Of a stretch of 45,915 nt of DNA, positions 26,801-38,639 are shown piece by piece; the stretch's first letter is position 1; each line of letters begins with the position of its first letter. Source of the stretch: Nephromyces sp. MM_2019 (taxonomy: Eukaryota > Apicomplexa > Aconoidasida > Nephromycida); assembly GCA_015657535.1 (NCBI GenBank), contig JADHZB010000094.1, positions 1 to 45,915 on the forward strand, written 5' to 3'. The notes beneath the pieces were generated by a model. The model was not told the origin of the DNA. It saw only the letters and a program-made list of their open reading frames with translations, and searched no databases. A program made the translations under genes and the position numbers.

Positions 26801-28258
26801 ATACTTGAAAAGCTAATGATACGGCTGCTGCGTGTGCAGCTGCTTATTCCCTCATCCCTATTATTGAGCGGTAGATCTTGCACGCTTTAAAGAAGAGAGC
26901 TTTACTTTTCAATGCGCTTATGGTTTTGCATAAGCACATGCTACGCACACACTGGGATCTCTATTATAGGACACGCGACTTCCCCACTTAAAGTCAATCT
27001 TCGGAATGCCAGAAATGTGTGCGTATAACTCTCATTTCTATCCGATGCTTTTGGCTTTGAAAACCTTTTCCCAGCTATCGGAATGTGTGTTTAATTCTTT
27101 CCATCTCCATCCAATGCTCTTGGCAGCTTTCCCAGCTATCAGAATGCATACGGTGTGTTGTATGAAATTCCTCTCTGTTAACGGATTTAGATGGCATATA
27201 CACATACAAAGCTAGGCAATCCCCCCTACACCCTGCTATTTTTACAGACCCAAGTTCCGTTAGCTATTGGCTCCCCTCATCCAAATTCTCCACTTCCAAA
27301 AAAGGGCTCTGGTGCGCTTCCTTCCCTAAGAGGTGGGAAGAAGCGAAAATTTTCCAGCGACAAATTCTTCAGCTTTGTAGAGTACTGGTCCGAAATGAAT
27401 AATTCGGCAAATGTTTCCTCTCCGATTGTGGATGCTGGTGTACGGAACCACACACACGTTCCAGAAGCGTGTGTAGATTCTGCTCATCGCAATAGTGATG
27501 ATGATGCGTGTCTATCTGGAGAAACCCCTCGTTCGCCGCCATCTCAAGAAGTAGAAGATGATTGCAGCTCAGCAGCTGCTTGTACTCATCAGATTCGACC
27601 AAACGCTGCGAATTCAGCGGATGTATTAATTGTAGACAGCAGCAAAAGTAAAGTCAATAATTCTGGTAGTCTCAATGCATTTAGTATGCCTTCCTCTGTT
27701 GGTGGATTAGATCACCCTTTCTTGAAGAAGCAGAAGACAAAGCGGTTTACTGAGAAGTGGCTGCAGCTGCAGATGCTTCAATTGCAAAAGTTTGCAATGA
27801 TGAAAGGCACTGCTGAAGAAGAGAAAAAATATGCCGGTAACGATTTGGAAAATAAGCAGCAGGCGGTATATTGCACCGGGCCCAAGGTTGAAAATCTGAA
27901 TGATACAATTAGCTCGACAGATAGAGAGATAAGCGGCAATAACTCGCTAAAAATGCCGGCAGAAGCAGTTTTCTCTGAAGAAGTTGCTGTGGCTTCAAAC
28001 AGTACTGTAAGCGATTGTCTTGTTGGGAGTGATAGTGCTGAAAATAGAGATGGAAAGGTAGGCTCTCTTGGCAAGGTTATTACGCAGGAGGAACACGAAA
28101 GAGGGTTTAAACAGGTGGAAGATGGAAAAAATTGCGAGGGCATCTTTGATAGTATTAGCTGTAGTAGCGCAAGTAGTGAAGTTAGGGGTAAATTAACGGA
28201 GGAAATCAAAGGTCAAGGAAAAACTGTTTTTGAAATTATAGGAACGTCAACGATTTAG
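20873..28258 (+). CDS. SET-domain and PHD-finger chromatin protein, five exons
   Basis: Probable histone-lysine methyltransferase-like nuclear protein, about 1607 aa. Exons: 20873-24104, 24642-24724, 25203-25619, 26363-26442, 27248-28258 (an alternative third junction, 25623/26370, also keeps frame). Residues 1-410 are Ser-rich. SET N-half lies about 510-565 (CYVGEKI, IFGEYSGLITAA, QYVFSLRF). A ~350-residue Ser/Thr/Pro insert follows, then the SET C-half about 915-980 (MVNHYECVSIF, YIDAWPHIILTS, GDELLADFGWDWF). A complete C4HC3 PHD finger follows at about 1022-1072 (CGIC, VCDGC, HLHC, CPFC). Exon 3 carries a cysteine pair (LLPCRRC). The tail has a basic KKRKF motif and KKQKTKRF, fitting nuclear import. 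Exon 1 needs one extra base at the 11-C run 22126-22136 to stay open; with it, the total is a multiple of three. The start at 20873 was chosen because sense-like composition begins there; an in-frame ATG also exists at 20681. The NH motif is kept but the usual catalytic Tyr position is Phe (ADFG). Confidence 0.88.
22126..22136 (+). other. Poly-C run with apparent frameshift
   Basis: Eleven consecutive C bases. Upstream, the SET/PHD gene is open in one frame and downstream it is open in another; sense-like sequence (KDPSTSRSSNWGGNGWCW) resumes immediately after the run only if the run has 9 or 12 C. The upstream frame left unshifted turns into an unnatural Leu-rich sequence and stops at 22276. 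Confidence 0.85.
25760..25847. repeat. Intronic direct repeat, two copies
   Basis: Copies at about 25760-25790 and 25817-25847 share GCACTCTACTA(G/C)(C/A)TCCTCTT(C/T)TATCTTC with few changes (second copy begins GTGCTCTACTAC). They lie in the third intron of the SET/PHD gene. Confidence 0.65.
26056..26189. repeat. Intronic direct repeat, 100 bp apart
   Basis: TAGGTATATACCCACCACCA at 26057 recurs as TAGGTATATACGCACCACCA at 26157, each followed by TTA(T/G)TTTATA. The spacer is a GTGAGTGAGTGTGTG-type tract. Lies in the third intron of the SET/PHD gene. Confidence 0.75.
27014..27141. repeat. Intronic tandem duplication, ~60-67 bp
   Basis: Copy 1 (about 27014-27080) and copy 2 (about 27082-27141) share AATGTGTG, a TCC(G/A)ATGCT(T/C)TTGGC core and a TTTTCCCAGCTATC end. 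They lie in the last intron of the SET/PHD gene, ending about 100 bases before the splice acceptor at 27247. Confidence 0.75.
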
Positions 28259-31200
28259 CCTCATATTTGCTGTGGATGAGCTCATGTTGAAGGTAAGCTG
28301 GTTAGCGGCAGGAAATTGGTTTTTTGAAGCTGAAGGATAAGAGCAATTTTGCCTGTTTACACTTGATAGAGGAATCGCTACTCGTGTATGAGTTTTTTCT
28401 AATTTCTTCATTGTATGTGTGCGCTATGATTCCGGTATATGTGCTTTTATGGATGTAAATGGAGCCGTCTATACATGAGCTCCGTGTGTAATTTTGCGTA
28501 AATGCAGCCCTTTTTGTATGAATTCTGTGCATTTTCACTTGATTAATTTTATGCATCTTCTGATGGTGCTTTTTTTCTTGTCCCAATCCCAAACAAAAAG
28601 TCTAGTTCTTTGCATATAACACTGCCTTTGCTTTGATTCTTCCCCCCTCATTCTTTTTTTTCCCGGTTTATTCTTATTCTTCTCTTGCTGTTTTTTTTCC
28701 TTCACCATGGTGATTCAGATGGCTGATGGAACCCCTTGTTATTTTTTGAAATTGATTCTCTCTCTTTAAGTATTTTCCTGTTCACTTTTTGTCTCTTCCT
28801 CAAACACCTTCCAATCATATGCAGCTTAAACGTGTTATATTCGGTGATTCAGCAGCGCAATGAAATTTTTTTAATATATTTTGCTTACATCACCATTTTT
28901 AGCCTTTGACTCGTAGCAACCTTCACTATCTTTAAGGAATGAAGGGGTGCCTTGCTGCCCCATTCATTGCGTAGTCTCAAATTGATGAATATCCTGCTTC
29001 CCTGCATTTTTGATATAGTGAGTACTCAGCATTTTGTATAGCTAGGCGTTTGCACTGCGCGTGGATCTTCCTGAAGCAATACCCTTTTGCTGGGACCATG
29101 CACACACATGCATTAGCTTTGCTGGAGATGAAAAACGCTGCCTTTTTGTTCCCCGCACTTAGATTTTTGACTCCATGAGAAAATCGTTCTGGAACCTAGA
29201 AATTTGTTATGCCTATGGGTTTATCCTTGCTGTGAAGCTCTTACAACCCTATAAAATTTCCTTACTTAAAAGTCCCCCCGTAAGAATGTAGAAAACTCTG
29301 CTTATTTTCGTCTCCCTTCAAGCTAGCTGTAGCTTTCTACTGGTTTCCCTTGGAGCATATTCCTTTTTGTAGTGGGAAAAAACTCTAGAGGTATAATTAT
29401 CTCGTTACTCCGGGCAGATGGCTTTCTACTGAAGAACTTATTAGTTGAGTGTTTGTGCTTCCTCGAGGTGGCCATAGAGTTTCTGGTTTTGAATTATAGC
29501 GCAAAAACTTCTCATCAGATTGATTTCGATGAGGGTGCAAAATTTGCCTTTTCAGGAACAAAGGACCCCTCGTATGGACGTCAATAATACGGTTTCACTT
29601 TTCTACCTACTTGGATATAGTATAAGAGCCTGGATAACCTCACAAGCTTTCGTCTACACATCTTACTTATAATCTGTGCATACTGGGAAATTTGCCATCT
29701 TTTTGGCAAGATACTGATGTAATTCCAGTTATTCTCCTCGTCGCCTTTCGGGGAGACCATCTGTAGGGAGTGGTTGCTCCATATTATTACGCAGAACTTT
29801 CAATTTTGATGTATGGAGTATCATGATGCAACCTCGATCCTCCATATTTACTGCATCTTATGATCTTTCGTGTCTTCTTGCAGAATCTAGGAAATTTGAA
29901 TATTATGCATGGTTCTACGGGAAGGAAAATATTTCTTGTAGTACCGAATAAGCATAGCAGTTCTGCCTCGTTTGAAACCTGGATATACTCGCAAATTTAT
30001 GGTAGAATAAAATGAGAAGCACCTTTTAGATACGTAGCGAAATTCGTGAATATCCGGTTTTGCGCCCATATTGCTTCTATTCAATGATTCTCTTGCCATG
30101 TGATAATTATTGATAGCACCGAGAGTGTAACCTAGTGGAGGGTAGCATGCGAGCTTCAGCGAATATATCACCAAAGATATTTATTCCGCGTTGAAAATCT
30201 CTAGCTTAGTTCGTTCAGCGCATAGCATATTGGTAGCTACAGGAGCAAATCGGTGGGGAAAGAGTGTGTATGCGCGTGCAATAACGCTGATAGAGATAGT
30301 ATACTAGAAGCGAAGGGAATATATATTTTTTCCCGTATTAGAGATGCTATTTCCATTGTTACCTATTACAGAATGATCTCGCGCACTCAAGGAACAATAT
30401 ACTAAAAAAAAGTATGCGCAAAAAAAGGGCCACTTTTTGTAGCCTAAAAGCCGATTTTTCTGTGCTCGCACGCATGCAAGAGCGTGGGCAGTGTTTCTCT
30501 GGCCGGTATCGCACCGGCATGATTTTTGATGCATTAACTACAAAAACAACCTAGAAAAGGAGGGAATTCTTATAAAATGCTCTGACTTCCCCAAAAAGAT
30601 ATAACTAGTATGTGGGTCCAGGTTAACTGTCATTTGTGGCGTGACATGCATGAGATGTGTGCAAATGTTTTAAGGCTGAAGGATCTGTATTGGCCATTGA
30701 TGCTGCAAAACATGTTTTCTACATCGTGTCGAAACGTGGAATAAACGCTATTTTTGTTTGACACCAGAGAGCCCCTTTTACAGTTTAATATGATCTAATA
30801 GATCGGTGGTGATAAAAACCTGAAGCTTCTACTTGGAATGACACTATGTTTTCATGTAGATGTAAGCCTTCCTGTTTCTTACTTTTTATTGTTTCAAAAG
30901 GTGTATATGGCGATGGCTGCCAGGTCTAATCCTTCTAGCTCACTTAGATCTCCACAATCTCAGTGGTTAAAGTCATAATTTGTATTCATGTTATCCAGAG
31001 CAGTACTTGCTCGCTATTCCTTTAAAGAAGATTTTAAGTTTTGGTTTTTTTGGATTTGACGCAGGTGTAGCAATTGATGTGTAAAATAAGCATCGTTTGC
31101 TTAGTCTACTATGAAGCTTGCCATTCCTTTTTCATGCTAATTTGTGCGCTGAGTATGTCTTTATATGTGCAAAACCATCCATCATGAATAAGCTATATGG

Positions 31201-34200
31201 ATAAGTGGTGGGAGTTAGCGCAGATAATAATTCGGATATGTTGATTTTTTTACCCTAGTCATTATATCAAACTTGTATTTTCCACTGTTTATCCCTTTAT
31301 GCATACTCCAAAACATTTCGACTAAGAAGTTTTCATCTTGGTTTTCTTGGACCTGCCGTGCTGCATAATGTGGTGTTCAACATAGATTTATCACTTCAGC
31401 CTCGTTTTAGAGGATGTGATGCAAATAGTTGCCTTTTTGGCTTACTGTGTGGTACATTTTTTTCTTTGTCTATGTACTAAATAGTGCGTTCTCCAGTCCG
31501 CAACCTTTGCCTACGCAGATAAGTTTGTTATTAGCCCTCCCTCCTTGCTGCTGCCTCCTATCAAAAATTGCAGTTTTTATAATGCAAATAGTATTTAGAA
31601 GCTCCAAAAATGAGGAAGAAATTTATACCGAATAGTGACTCCAGGGATTATGAAATATTAGGAGGCTTTTTGTGTGCTTGTCCGCATGCTTATACTCGGC
31701 GTATCATTGTCTGTCGATGCTAAATAGTAAACTCTGATTGTATCCTGCTTTTTCAGTGTGTAAAGAATTTGAAAAAAAAGTGGCTCACTTAGTAACTATT
31801 GTATTTTCGTTCGAATGGTACGCTTTTGGAAAAAGCGTGCGTTTTGGGTTCAGAAACATGTTTGCATCCATTTCGCTTTTCTTTGTTTATCGGGGATAGC
31901 TCTTGCTATTCCCACTAGGTATAATTATTTTTGCTCTTTGAATCTGCTTGTTTTCCTTGTAGCTACTTGAATAATTACGCTGCTTGTATATTTTCAAGCG
32001 TTTTTGTTTTTGCGTTACCCCTCTTTTTGTAGATAATGCTTTAAGAGGTATTTCCTCATGCGCTTGCCTTTGAAAAATTCAAGATAGCGTGTAATCATTA
32101 TTAGAATATTATTTTTTTGTTTTGTTTCCCGAGATTTTGGATGGGCAAAAAAGTCAGTGTAGAAATTTAAGGCACAAGTGAAAAAAGGATTAGCAGACTG
32201 ACGCTGCATGAACGAGCATGCTGTGCAGCGATAGTGATGTGCCCTGAGGCTGTTACAAAGCTGATGTGGGAAAGCAAAATCCGATATATCCTAATGAAAC
32301 TATGCATTTTGTTCAGTCGTGCTGTACTGGGGAAAAATGTTTTATGCACGCCTCGTAGTGTGAGTCCTCGAATGCAGCCTTCAATTATAGTATAAGCTGT
32401 TTTAAATAAGTAGGATCTACTGGAATAAGTCCTGCTTCTTATTAGTGTTGCGAAAAGCTTTGCGAAATGATGTCAATATCTGCTGCATAGATTGGGTTAC
32501 TGGACAGACATAGTGAATCATGTTCTTATCTGAAGAGTCGATGATGTTACCGACTTGGGTGAGGATTAAAGTGGAAATCTCCCAGGAATTGCTCATGCGC
32601 TTCCTTTTCATTGTAGCGTAATTTAGCGTTTCCTTTCAAGAAGAGATGGCTTAGCGGAAATAGAATTTTTCCATTGTGTGCTCGGTTAGCTTTATTTTAA
32701 ACTTAAAGAGGCTCGTTGTACACCAGTTTTCTGTTTGTGGTTTACGCGACTTAGCTGAGAAGCCATGCCTTCCCGATGTTCCTATGGTATAAGTTGATTT
32801 TTCCGTAAGAGTCTGCGATTGCGGCGCGCTTTTGCTGGGTTAGATGATTTTTTACAAGCGCTTTTTGTACTGTAATCGTATCAGATTTTTTAATGGCACT
32901 GCTATTGTGCTATAGCATATTGATTAGCGCATACACGTTGCTTTGTCTGTTATCCATCTTTATTACTATATTTAGTTTATTGGTCGTAATTTTTATAACA
33001 CTTCTTGATGTATTTCCCGCCGTAGTACTCTTTCTATATTATACAAGGATATTCAGCAAGATATGAAATGAGGCAGAGATTCAATATTTTTGTAGTATCT
33101 ACTACCAGTGGGTACATTAGTGACTTGCTTTGATCAATGTCTACTCAGATATTTATGAAAACTTACTTGAAAAACCTGAGGCTGTGAGCATGAGTATTCC
33201 ACGTTGCCTCTTCATGCACACAGGATGTTGGGTGGCTATGCTTACCCCCAGTACAAAAAATGCCTAACCATGCGATATGAAAGCTTGTAAATGCAATGTT
33301 TGTCAAGCGAGGGAGAGGGTGGTTAACCTTGAATTTTCATGAACTTTTGGAGGGGGATTTTGTTGTGGCAATGAAAGCGTGTTTTTTACCCGGCTGCTTC
33401 ATATTTAGTGCTTTTCAACGCTTTATGCACTAGCATTTTTAAGTTTTCTGAAGCATGGTAGTGAGTGATACTCTCACACGAACCACCAACGTGTTGCCCC
33501 GAGTAATTCTTGCAGCGCTACCAGCACCCTAACCTGCTTTAGCCAGAAAATCTCAATTTAGTTCCCCTTTGTCCTTGCTAAGCATTCGGAGGTATACAGC
33601 AAAGGGGACCCTGTTTTCTGCTATGGTTAGCCAAATGGTATTTTACAATGCTCTGTCGCTTGGTGATCCATACTTGTATTAGACTTAGCAACGTGTGCTT
33701 ATGTGCCTCCATGGCTCTCATTTCGTATACACTAAAGTCCCAGAGCTAGAAACAGGACAAGGTCCGAGCAGTCCAGATGTTTAGCTTACTTGCGTTCAGC
33801 TATGCAACTTCATAGGTCTCATTTTGTATAGAATAAATCGCAAGAGCTAGAAGCAGGAAAAGGACCGAAACTTAGGCGTTTTACTTCTGTTGAGCTAATC
33901 GCACTTTTTCTATACATCCTCTCTACATTTATTTAAACTTCATGAGTCGGCGTCAACCCTCCCTCTTCTGCACACTCTATCAGCCTTTTAGCTCCTTCCC
34001 GACTCTTTCTGGATGCATGGACAATAGATGTTTCTCAAATTGCCTTTCCTTTGGACTTTTCCCAGGTTACGGCCATGAACTCAGCGGCCTTAGCCAAAAC
34101 ATTGATTAGACAAGTCATTCAGCAGGTGCAAATGACAGGAATAAACTGCAGGTTTGACTCGTAATTTATGGCACGGAGCAGTTCCGCGCAGCTTAAGCTT

Positions 34201-35613
34201 TTTGCAGCGGTGCATCAGGTATCAACAGTATAAGTTGCTGCCTGCTTGCGCGCTAAACTCCCTTTCTGACCTTCTAACAAAATTGGGATAAAACCTTGAA
34301 AACCCTTTGTAAAAACTATGGAGTTGCTCCCCCTTATGAATGGGGCTAGCGGAAGCCCGCACCATGGTTTTTCGCGAAGAATGGGATGCATGCGAGCACG
34401 ACGGCAAATGCAAGTATGAAGAAGACCAGTCATTGCGGAGGTCAGCCTGAGGCAGTCAAGCTGCTTTTTTTTTAAGTGGAAGACAGCCGCTCCGCCGATG
34501 CACAATATCATAGCGTTATGCGATGAGCGTTCTACGGTGGTGTGCCGACTCTCGTCCTTACTTGCACCTTAAACTATCCCAAAATAGTGGGCGCATGGAG
34601 ATCCGCTCAGTAGCATCTTTTTGGTAAATTTAAACTTGGAAAAGCATGAAGTACCTCGCCTAAGGCAATTAACAACGGATATTATCTCTGGTTCGGCGTA
34701 CCGCGTGCCTAATCACACACCAACAATAGAAGAACTATTTCACCTTACGGGATTTTAAAATTTCAGTAGCATAGGATTTCATCCGTCGGGTCAACCAAGT
34801 AGTTCCTGCAGACTTCTTTTCTAATTCTGGAAGAAGATAATCTCGACACCAGATAATACTCCAAGACAGTGCATTACCCAAGGCAACTGCTTACTATCAT
34901 AAAATCTAAAAATCTCCATGAGAACTTTATATAAATATAACTTAGCAATACTCAACTTACTGAACCAGTCACTCTACCGCCTGTTTTATGTCTCCTACAT
35001 AACCCTCTGTGAAATTCAACAGCAATACCACAGGTGAGGATATTCGCTATAAAATATGCATATGAGAGCATCATATGGCACGCACATCCATCGGCAACGC
35101 AAACTTATGTACTGCACGATATCAGGGTATGTGCGTAGACCAAGGCAGATTTCTTGACCCTCAACATGGTGATACAACTATGAAACATTCGCATTCACGC
35201 AACTTCAAACTTAAACAAATACGCAATACTTTTATAAGTATAAGCCATTGAGCCGTGCGCCGACGGCCCAGATACAGCGAACATTAGTTGTGACATGGAG
35301 CAAAGCAAATAATGATCTTAAAAAAGGGGCCTGCCACAGCCTCCTCAATCTTATAGAGGAAATTCCCAAAATATTTCATAGAAAATTATAGAGGTGCGCG
35401 AGGCCTTCGACTTTCTGCGAGGTACATAAACTATTATCTATGCTGAATAGTAGTTCGGCTGCTCTTAATGAAAAGGTAGTACAAGCTGTGAACAAAAATT
35501 GGAGCCTTTCCAGAGACTACTACTTACTTTTTTTCGCCCCTCACAAGTAGAGACGCAAATTATAATATTTTTAGGATCATTTTCATAACCTAAGTCAAGC
35601 ATGGTAATGAAAT
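28259..35613. other. Long region between two convergent genes, mostly non-coding
   Basis: The SET/PHD gene ends at 28258 (+) and the SWIB-like gene ends at 35614 (-), so both 3' UTRs lie here. No frame stays open long enough to call a gene. A tandem duplication sits at 33706-33898. About 33.95-34.55 kb is less AT-rich and has exon-like open stretches on both strands (see findings). Nothing else could be supported. Confidence 0.5.
33706..33898. repeat. Two-copy tandem duplication, ~95 bp
   Basis: Copy 1 about 33706-33801, copy 2 about 33808-33898. Shared blocks are CTCATTT(C/T)GTATA, AGAGCTAGAA(A/G)CAGGA, a GG(T/A)CCGA block and a final TTAC-T(T/C)(G/T)-(T/C)TGAGCTA-like end. The copies have clearly diverged. 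Confidence 0.75.
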
Positions 35614-38559
35614 TTACCGCGTTATAAGATCAGGATTATCGTTAACTACTCCCAGAATCTCATCCGGCCAAAATTCACAGTCTGCGTACAATTTACGTAT
35701 TTTCATTAGTTTTAAGAGCTTAGCTCTATTAAGGGGAAAAGTTTTTGTTTTGAGTAAGTCCTGTAAAGTTTCATCACAGAGGTAGTAGTTCCGAAAGCGT
35801 GGCAAACTATGTGACTTAGCATAGTTAGAGATAAAACTGAGTACCATCTCAACGGTTGTATCTCTATGATTCCCATTGACAAATTGCAGTAGTCTTTCCT
35901 CAAACCAGGGATGCCTAGTCGGCCTTTTGCCGGAAATGACTTTCCCATGTACTATATCTCCCGGGAATATGCTGAAAACTGAGATTGAGCTGGTCGCATC
36001 TTTTTCTGAAGGATTATTACCAGGTACCTCCTGTTCCTGTTGCAATGTACCGTTATCCAAGCCAATAGCTCCTCCTTCACAAGATGGAAGCGCCGAAAGC
36101 TCAGAGGCCCCCTCCAAATTAAGGGCTAATGTAGCACTGGTAGTTTTGTCATTGGCCTCGCTATGAAGCAAAGCTTCGTTTAACGCTCCATCCACAAGAG
36201 AGGTCAAATTGTATGGCACCGGTTTTGCTTCGCTGCTAGCGGACTGCTCTCGCAAAACCTCTTGATTCTGCTGTAGTACACACATATCTAGGGGATGAGC
36301 AGAGGATATTTCGTTGGAATATCCTTTTGCAGGTTTAACTAGCAGTCCCTTTAGTTTTCGTAGCTTTTTATCTGCTGCAATTTTGGTTGATTGATTATGG
36401 CGATGTGTGGCTGCATCAAAATACGCTGCATTTAATGGAAAATATGAATTACAATCATGCGAGTCGTTTGAACCTTCCCTCCCTATAACTGCAGAATTGG
36501 AGTTTTTAGTCCTTAAGGTATTGGTGCGGCTACGCCCTTTAAGAATTGGCAAAGTACGCGCAGATGACGCCTCGCGCAAGAAAGTTGCAGCGTTGTCCTC
36601 AAGATGAGGTTGCTGCAGGTTTGTGGGAAGTAGATGAGTCCGGGAGCCACTACTTTTAAATTCAACTGGAAAAGCTTGTGAGGCAGGATCTTGAGCTAAA
36701 GAAATGTTTCTTAATGGTCTTTTCCTGGCCCTGTGGGAAATACACAGCAAATGTTTAGGCTGAGAACGAGGTAAAGGGAACTCACACGATCCCGACGCTG
36801 CAATTTGCTCAAAAATTTGCCCTGGCAAAGGCTCAAGTGATGGTGTTTCTTCTGTTCCTGGTGGTGCGGATGTTTGGGCCGGCAAGACTTGATGCGAATA
36901 TCCTGAAATTGAAGGGAACGTAGCAGAAGCTGTGGAAAGAAGGCAATTACTCAAAGAAAAATGTTCATGCCCTTTTAATAGTGAGGCTGAGCAAGATTCT
37001 CCATGAGATTCCTCCGTTTCGGCCGAAATAGGCGGTGATGAGGCACTACATACATACGCAGAAACATCCTTCTTAACTATTCTAGCAGCAGCGGAGGTCC
37101 GCCTGATTTTTCTCCAAGTTTGAGTAGTATTCTTGGCCCTTACCGTCTTTAATGGAGAGAGGAAATCCCTATCTTTCCGCTCTCTATTATTCGAAAGATC
37201 CTTCAAGCCTTTCTGAATAATGTCGGCTCCTTCAGTTTGCTTCTTCAAACGCCTCTTTACTTTCCGAAATGATTGATTCCTGACCCTTCCAAGATTTTCA
37301 AAACTTCCTTGGTGTTTCTCCAATAAGGAAGGGATGAGTTGATTGATTGCATCCACACCAACATCACTTTCATCGACGTTCAACCGGCTTGCATTCTCTA
37401 TGCTGGGATCAATTGGTTCCAAAAGCTCCATTTTATGTTTTTGGTATCGACCCTTACCAGAAGCCATAGCACCTACTTTTTGCACTTTACCATTAGCTAA
37501 AAAAGTATTTGTGCCTTTTCGCTTCGAGGGAATCAAGCGATTTGCTGAGCTGATACCCCCAAGAGAAGATGATTTTCCCCGGTTAGCCAATCTCTCCTCA
37601 GAATCATCAAAAGAGCATTCCTGTGCTCCGCAAGTGGAATTAGCCTCTGGTTTATCATCTGCATCATGATAGGCAAACTCACGAGTAGCTGGTGGCCCGG
37701 CCCGCAGGGAAGAAGATTTTTTCAAAATCTTCTTCCCATTTGATATTCTCTTAGAAACGGAAGATAACAGCATTTCCGGTATGTTCGCCCTAGCGGTGCA
37801 TATGAAGATAAAGAGAGCAGCAAGACAAAACGTGTAGCAGATATGAAAGGTTGAAAAAGAGTGTTCAAATCGCCGCTCCATCAAAAAGATAATCTTGTCG
37901 ATATTCAGACCCATTAGAGGGTATTTGCGAAGGATAGCCTGAAAGTGCTTAATAAACTTATTAATTGCATCGGTAAATCTATTCTCAGCGGCTTCCATCT
38001 CTTTCCTGTCAGCACACATGTCTTGATCATTAAACAGTCCTATAGGAAGTCCAATCATCATCCTAGGAGGCAATTGCTGGGAAAGCCTAGCTTCATCGCA
38101 AAGAGCGTAAAACGAATAGCTCATTAAGCTAATAGGACTGAAAAAAGGCTCCAGTTCCACCATTACCGTACCACTCGGTAGAGGAAGAAGTTGCAGCGCT
38201 GTGTAGCACTCCAGAAACGTCATTTTCAGCAATTTTTCTGAAGCTTCTGCATAAGTAGTGATGCAGCAACGGGTTTCAGAAAAAACACCTGCAAGCGTGC
38301 CATCGGATTGTGATTCCTGCACTTCGTTTATTCCATTTGGGGGGGAAATTTGATTAGGATTAGAACAAAATTTTTCATGACACGCATCAGAAGAATCGGA
38401 AGGAGAGGCAGTAACTTCTCCCTTGGAGTCAAACGCAGGGAGAGATGCTTTGAAATTCTCGGAATTCAATGCAAAACACACTGTTTTGCAAAGCTCTTCT
38501 TTTTTGGTATCATCTGGAAATTTTTGTGAGGGAATGAAAGTGAGACCGGTGGTAGCCAT
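35614..38559 (-). CDS. 981-aa protein with C-terminal SWIB-like domain
   Basis: A single long open frame, the longest in the window, with protein-like composition throughout. Residues about 75-235 form the only clearly ordered N-terminal part (LLPLPSGTVMVELEPFF, LPPRMMIGLPIGLF, then a helical FIKHFQAILRKYPL). About 243-262 is strongly hydrophobic (ICYTFCLAALFIFICTA). About 270-870 is low-complexity, with several basic patches (KRKGTN, KRRLKKQ, RKIRR) that could be nuclear signals. The last ~100 residues contain VEMVLSFISNYAKSHSL, YYLCDETLQDLL and NRAKLLKLM, matching the spacing of the SWIB/MDM2 fold (helix, YIK..L, CDE.L, K-L). SWIB domains occur in chromatin remodellers and related nuclear proteins. 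Start 38559 is the first ATG after an in-frame stop close upstream. The hydrophobic stretch could be a membrane helix or the pyrimidine tract of an unspliced intron (a CCGCTAG acceptor follows it). Gene existence is firm, function weak. Confidence 0.8.
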   Translation of the reverse strand: MATTGLTFIPSQKFPDDTKKEELCKTVCFALNSENFKASLPAFDSKGEVTASPSDSSDACHEKFCSNPNQISPPNGINEVQESQSDGTLAGVFSETRCCITTYAEASEKLLKMTFLECYTALQLLPLPSGTVMVELEPFFSPISLMSYSFYALCDEARLSQQLPPRMMIGLPIGLFNDQDMCADRKEMEAAENRFTDAINKFIKHFQAILRKYPLMGLNIDKIIFLMERRFEHSFSTFHICYTFCLAALFIFICTARANIPEMLLSSVSKRISNGKKILKKSSSLRAGPPATREFAYHDADDKPEANSTCGAQECSFDDSEERLANRGKSSSLGGISSANRLIPSKRKGTNTFLANGKVQKVGAMASGKGRYQKHKMELLEPIDPSIENASRLNVDESDVGVDAINQLIPSLLEKHQGSFENLGRVRNQSFRKVKRRLKKQTEGADIIQKGLKDLSNNRERKDRDFLSPLKTVRAKNTTQTWRKIRRTSAAARIVKKDVSAYVCSASSPPISAETEESHGESCSASLLKGHEHFSLSNCLLSTASATFPSISGYSHQVLPAQTSAPPGTEETPSLEPLPGQIFEQIAASGSCEFPLPRSQPKHLLCISHRARKRPLRNISLAQDPASQAFPVEFKSSGSRTHLLPTNLQQPHLEDNAATFLREASSARTLPILKGRSRTNTLRTKNSNSAVIGREGSNDSHDCNSYFPLNAAYFDAATHRHNQSTKIAADKKLRKLKGLLVKPAKGYSNEISSAHPLDMCVLQQNQEVLREQSASSEAKPVPYNLTSLVDGALNEALLHSEANDKTTSATLALNLEGASELSALPSCEGGAIGLDNGTLQQEQEVPGNNPSEKDATSSISVFSIFPGDIVHGKVISGKRPTRHPWFEERLLQFVNGNHRDTTVEMVLSFISNYAKSHSLPRFRNYYLCDETLQDLLKTKTFPLNRAKLLKLMKIRKLYADCEFWPDEILGVVNDNPDLITR

Positions 38560-38639
38560 TCTAAATTTCCTTGGAGGTCCTCATCACTTATCAGCCAGCG
38601 GCGTGAAACAAGAGAGCCAAAACCAAAGCATTGCCGGCG

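Noticed and set aside
30490..30535. tRNA-like T-arm (GCCGG-loop-CCGGC)
   Set aside because: The five-base stem and seven-base loop look right, but no matching acceptor stem, D-arm or anticodon arm could be folded on either strand.
34215..34511. 98-codon minus-strand frame with a CIGGAAV start
   Set aside because: The plus strand also has sense-like frames over the same bases and none has a known domain, so no frame could be chosen.
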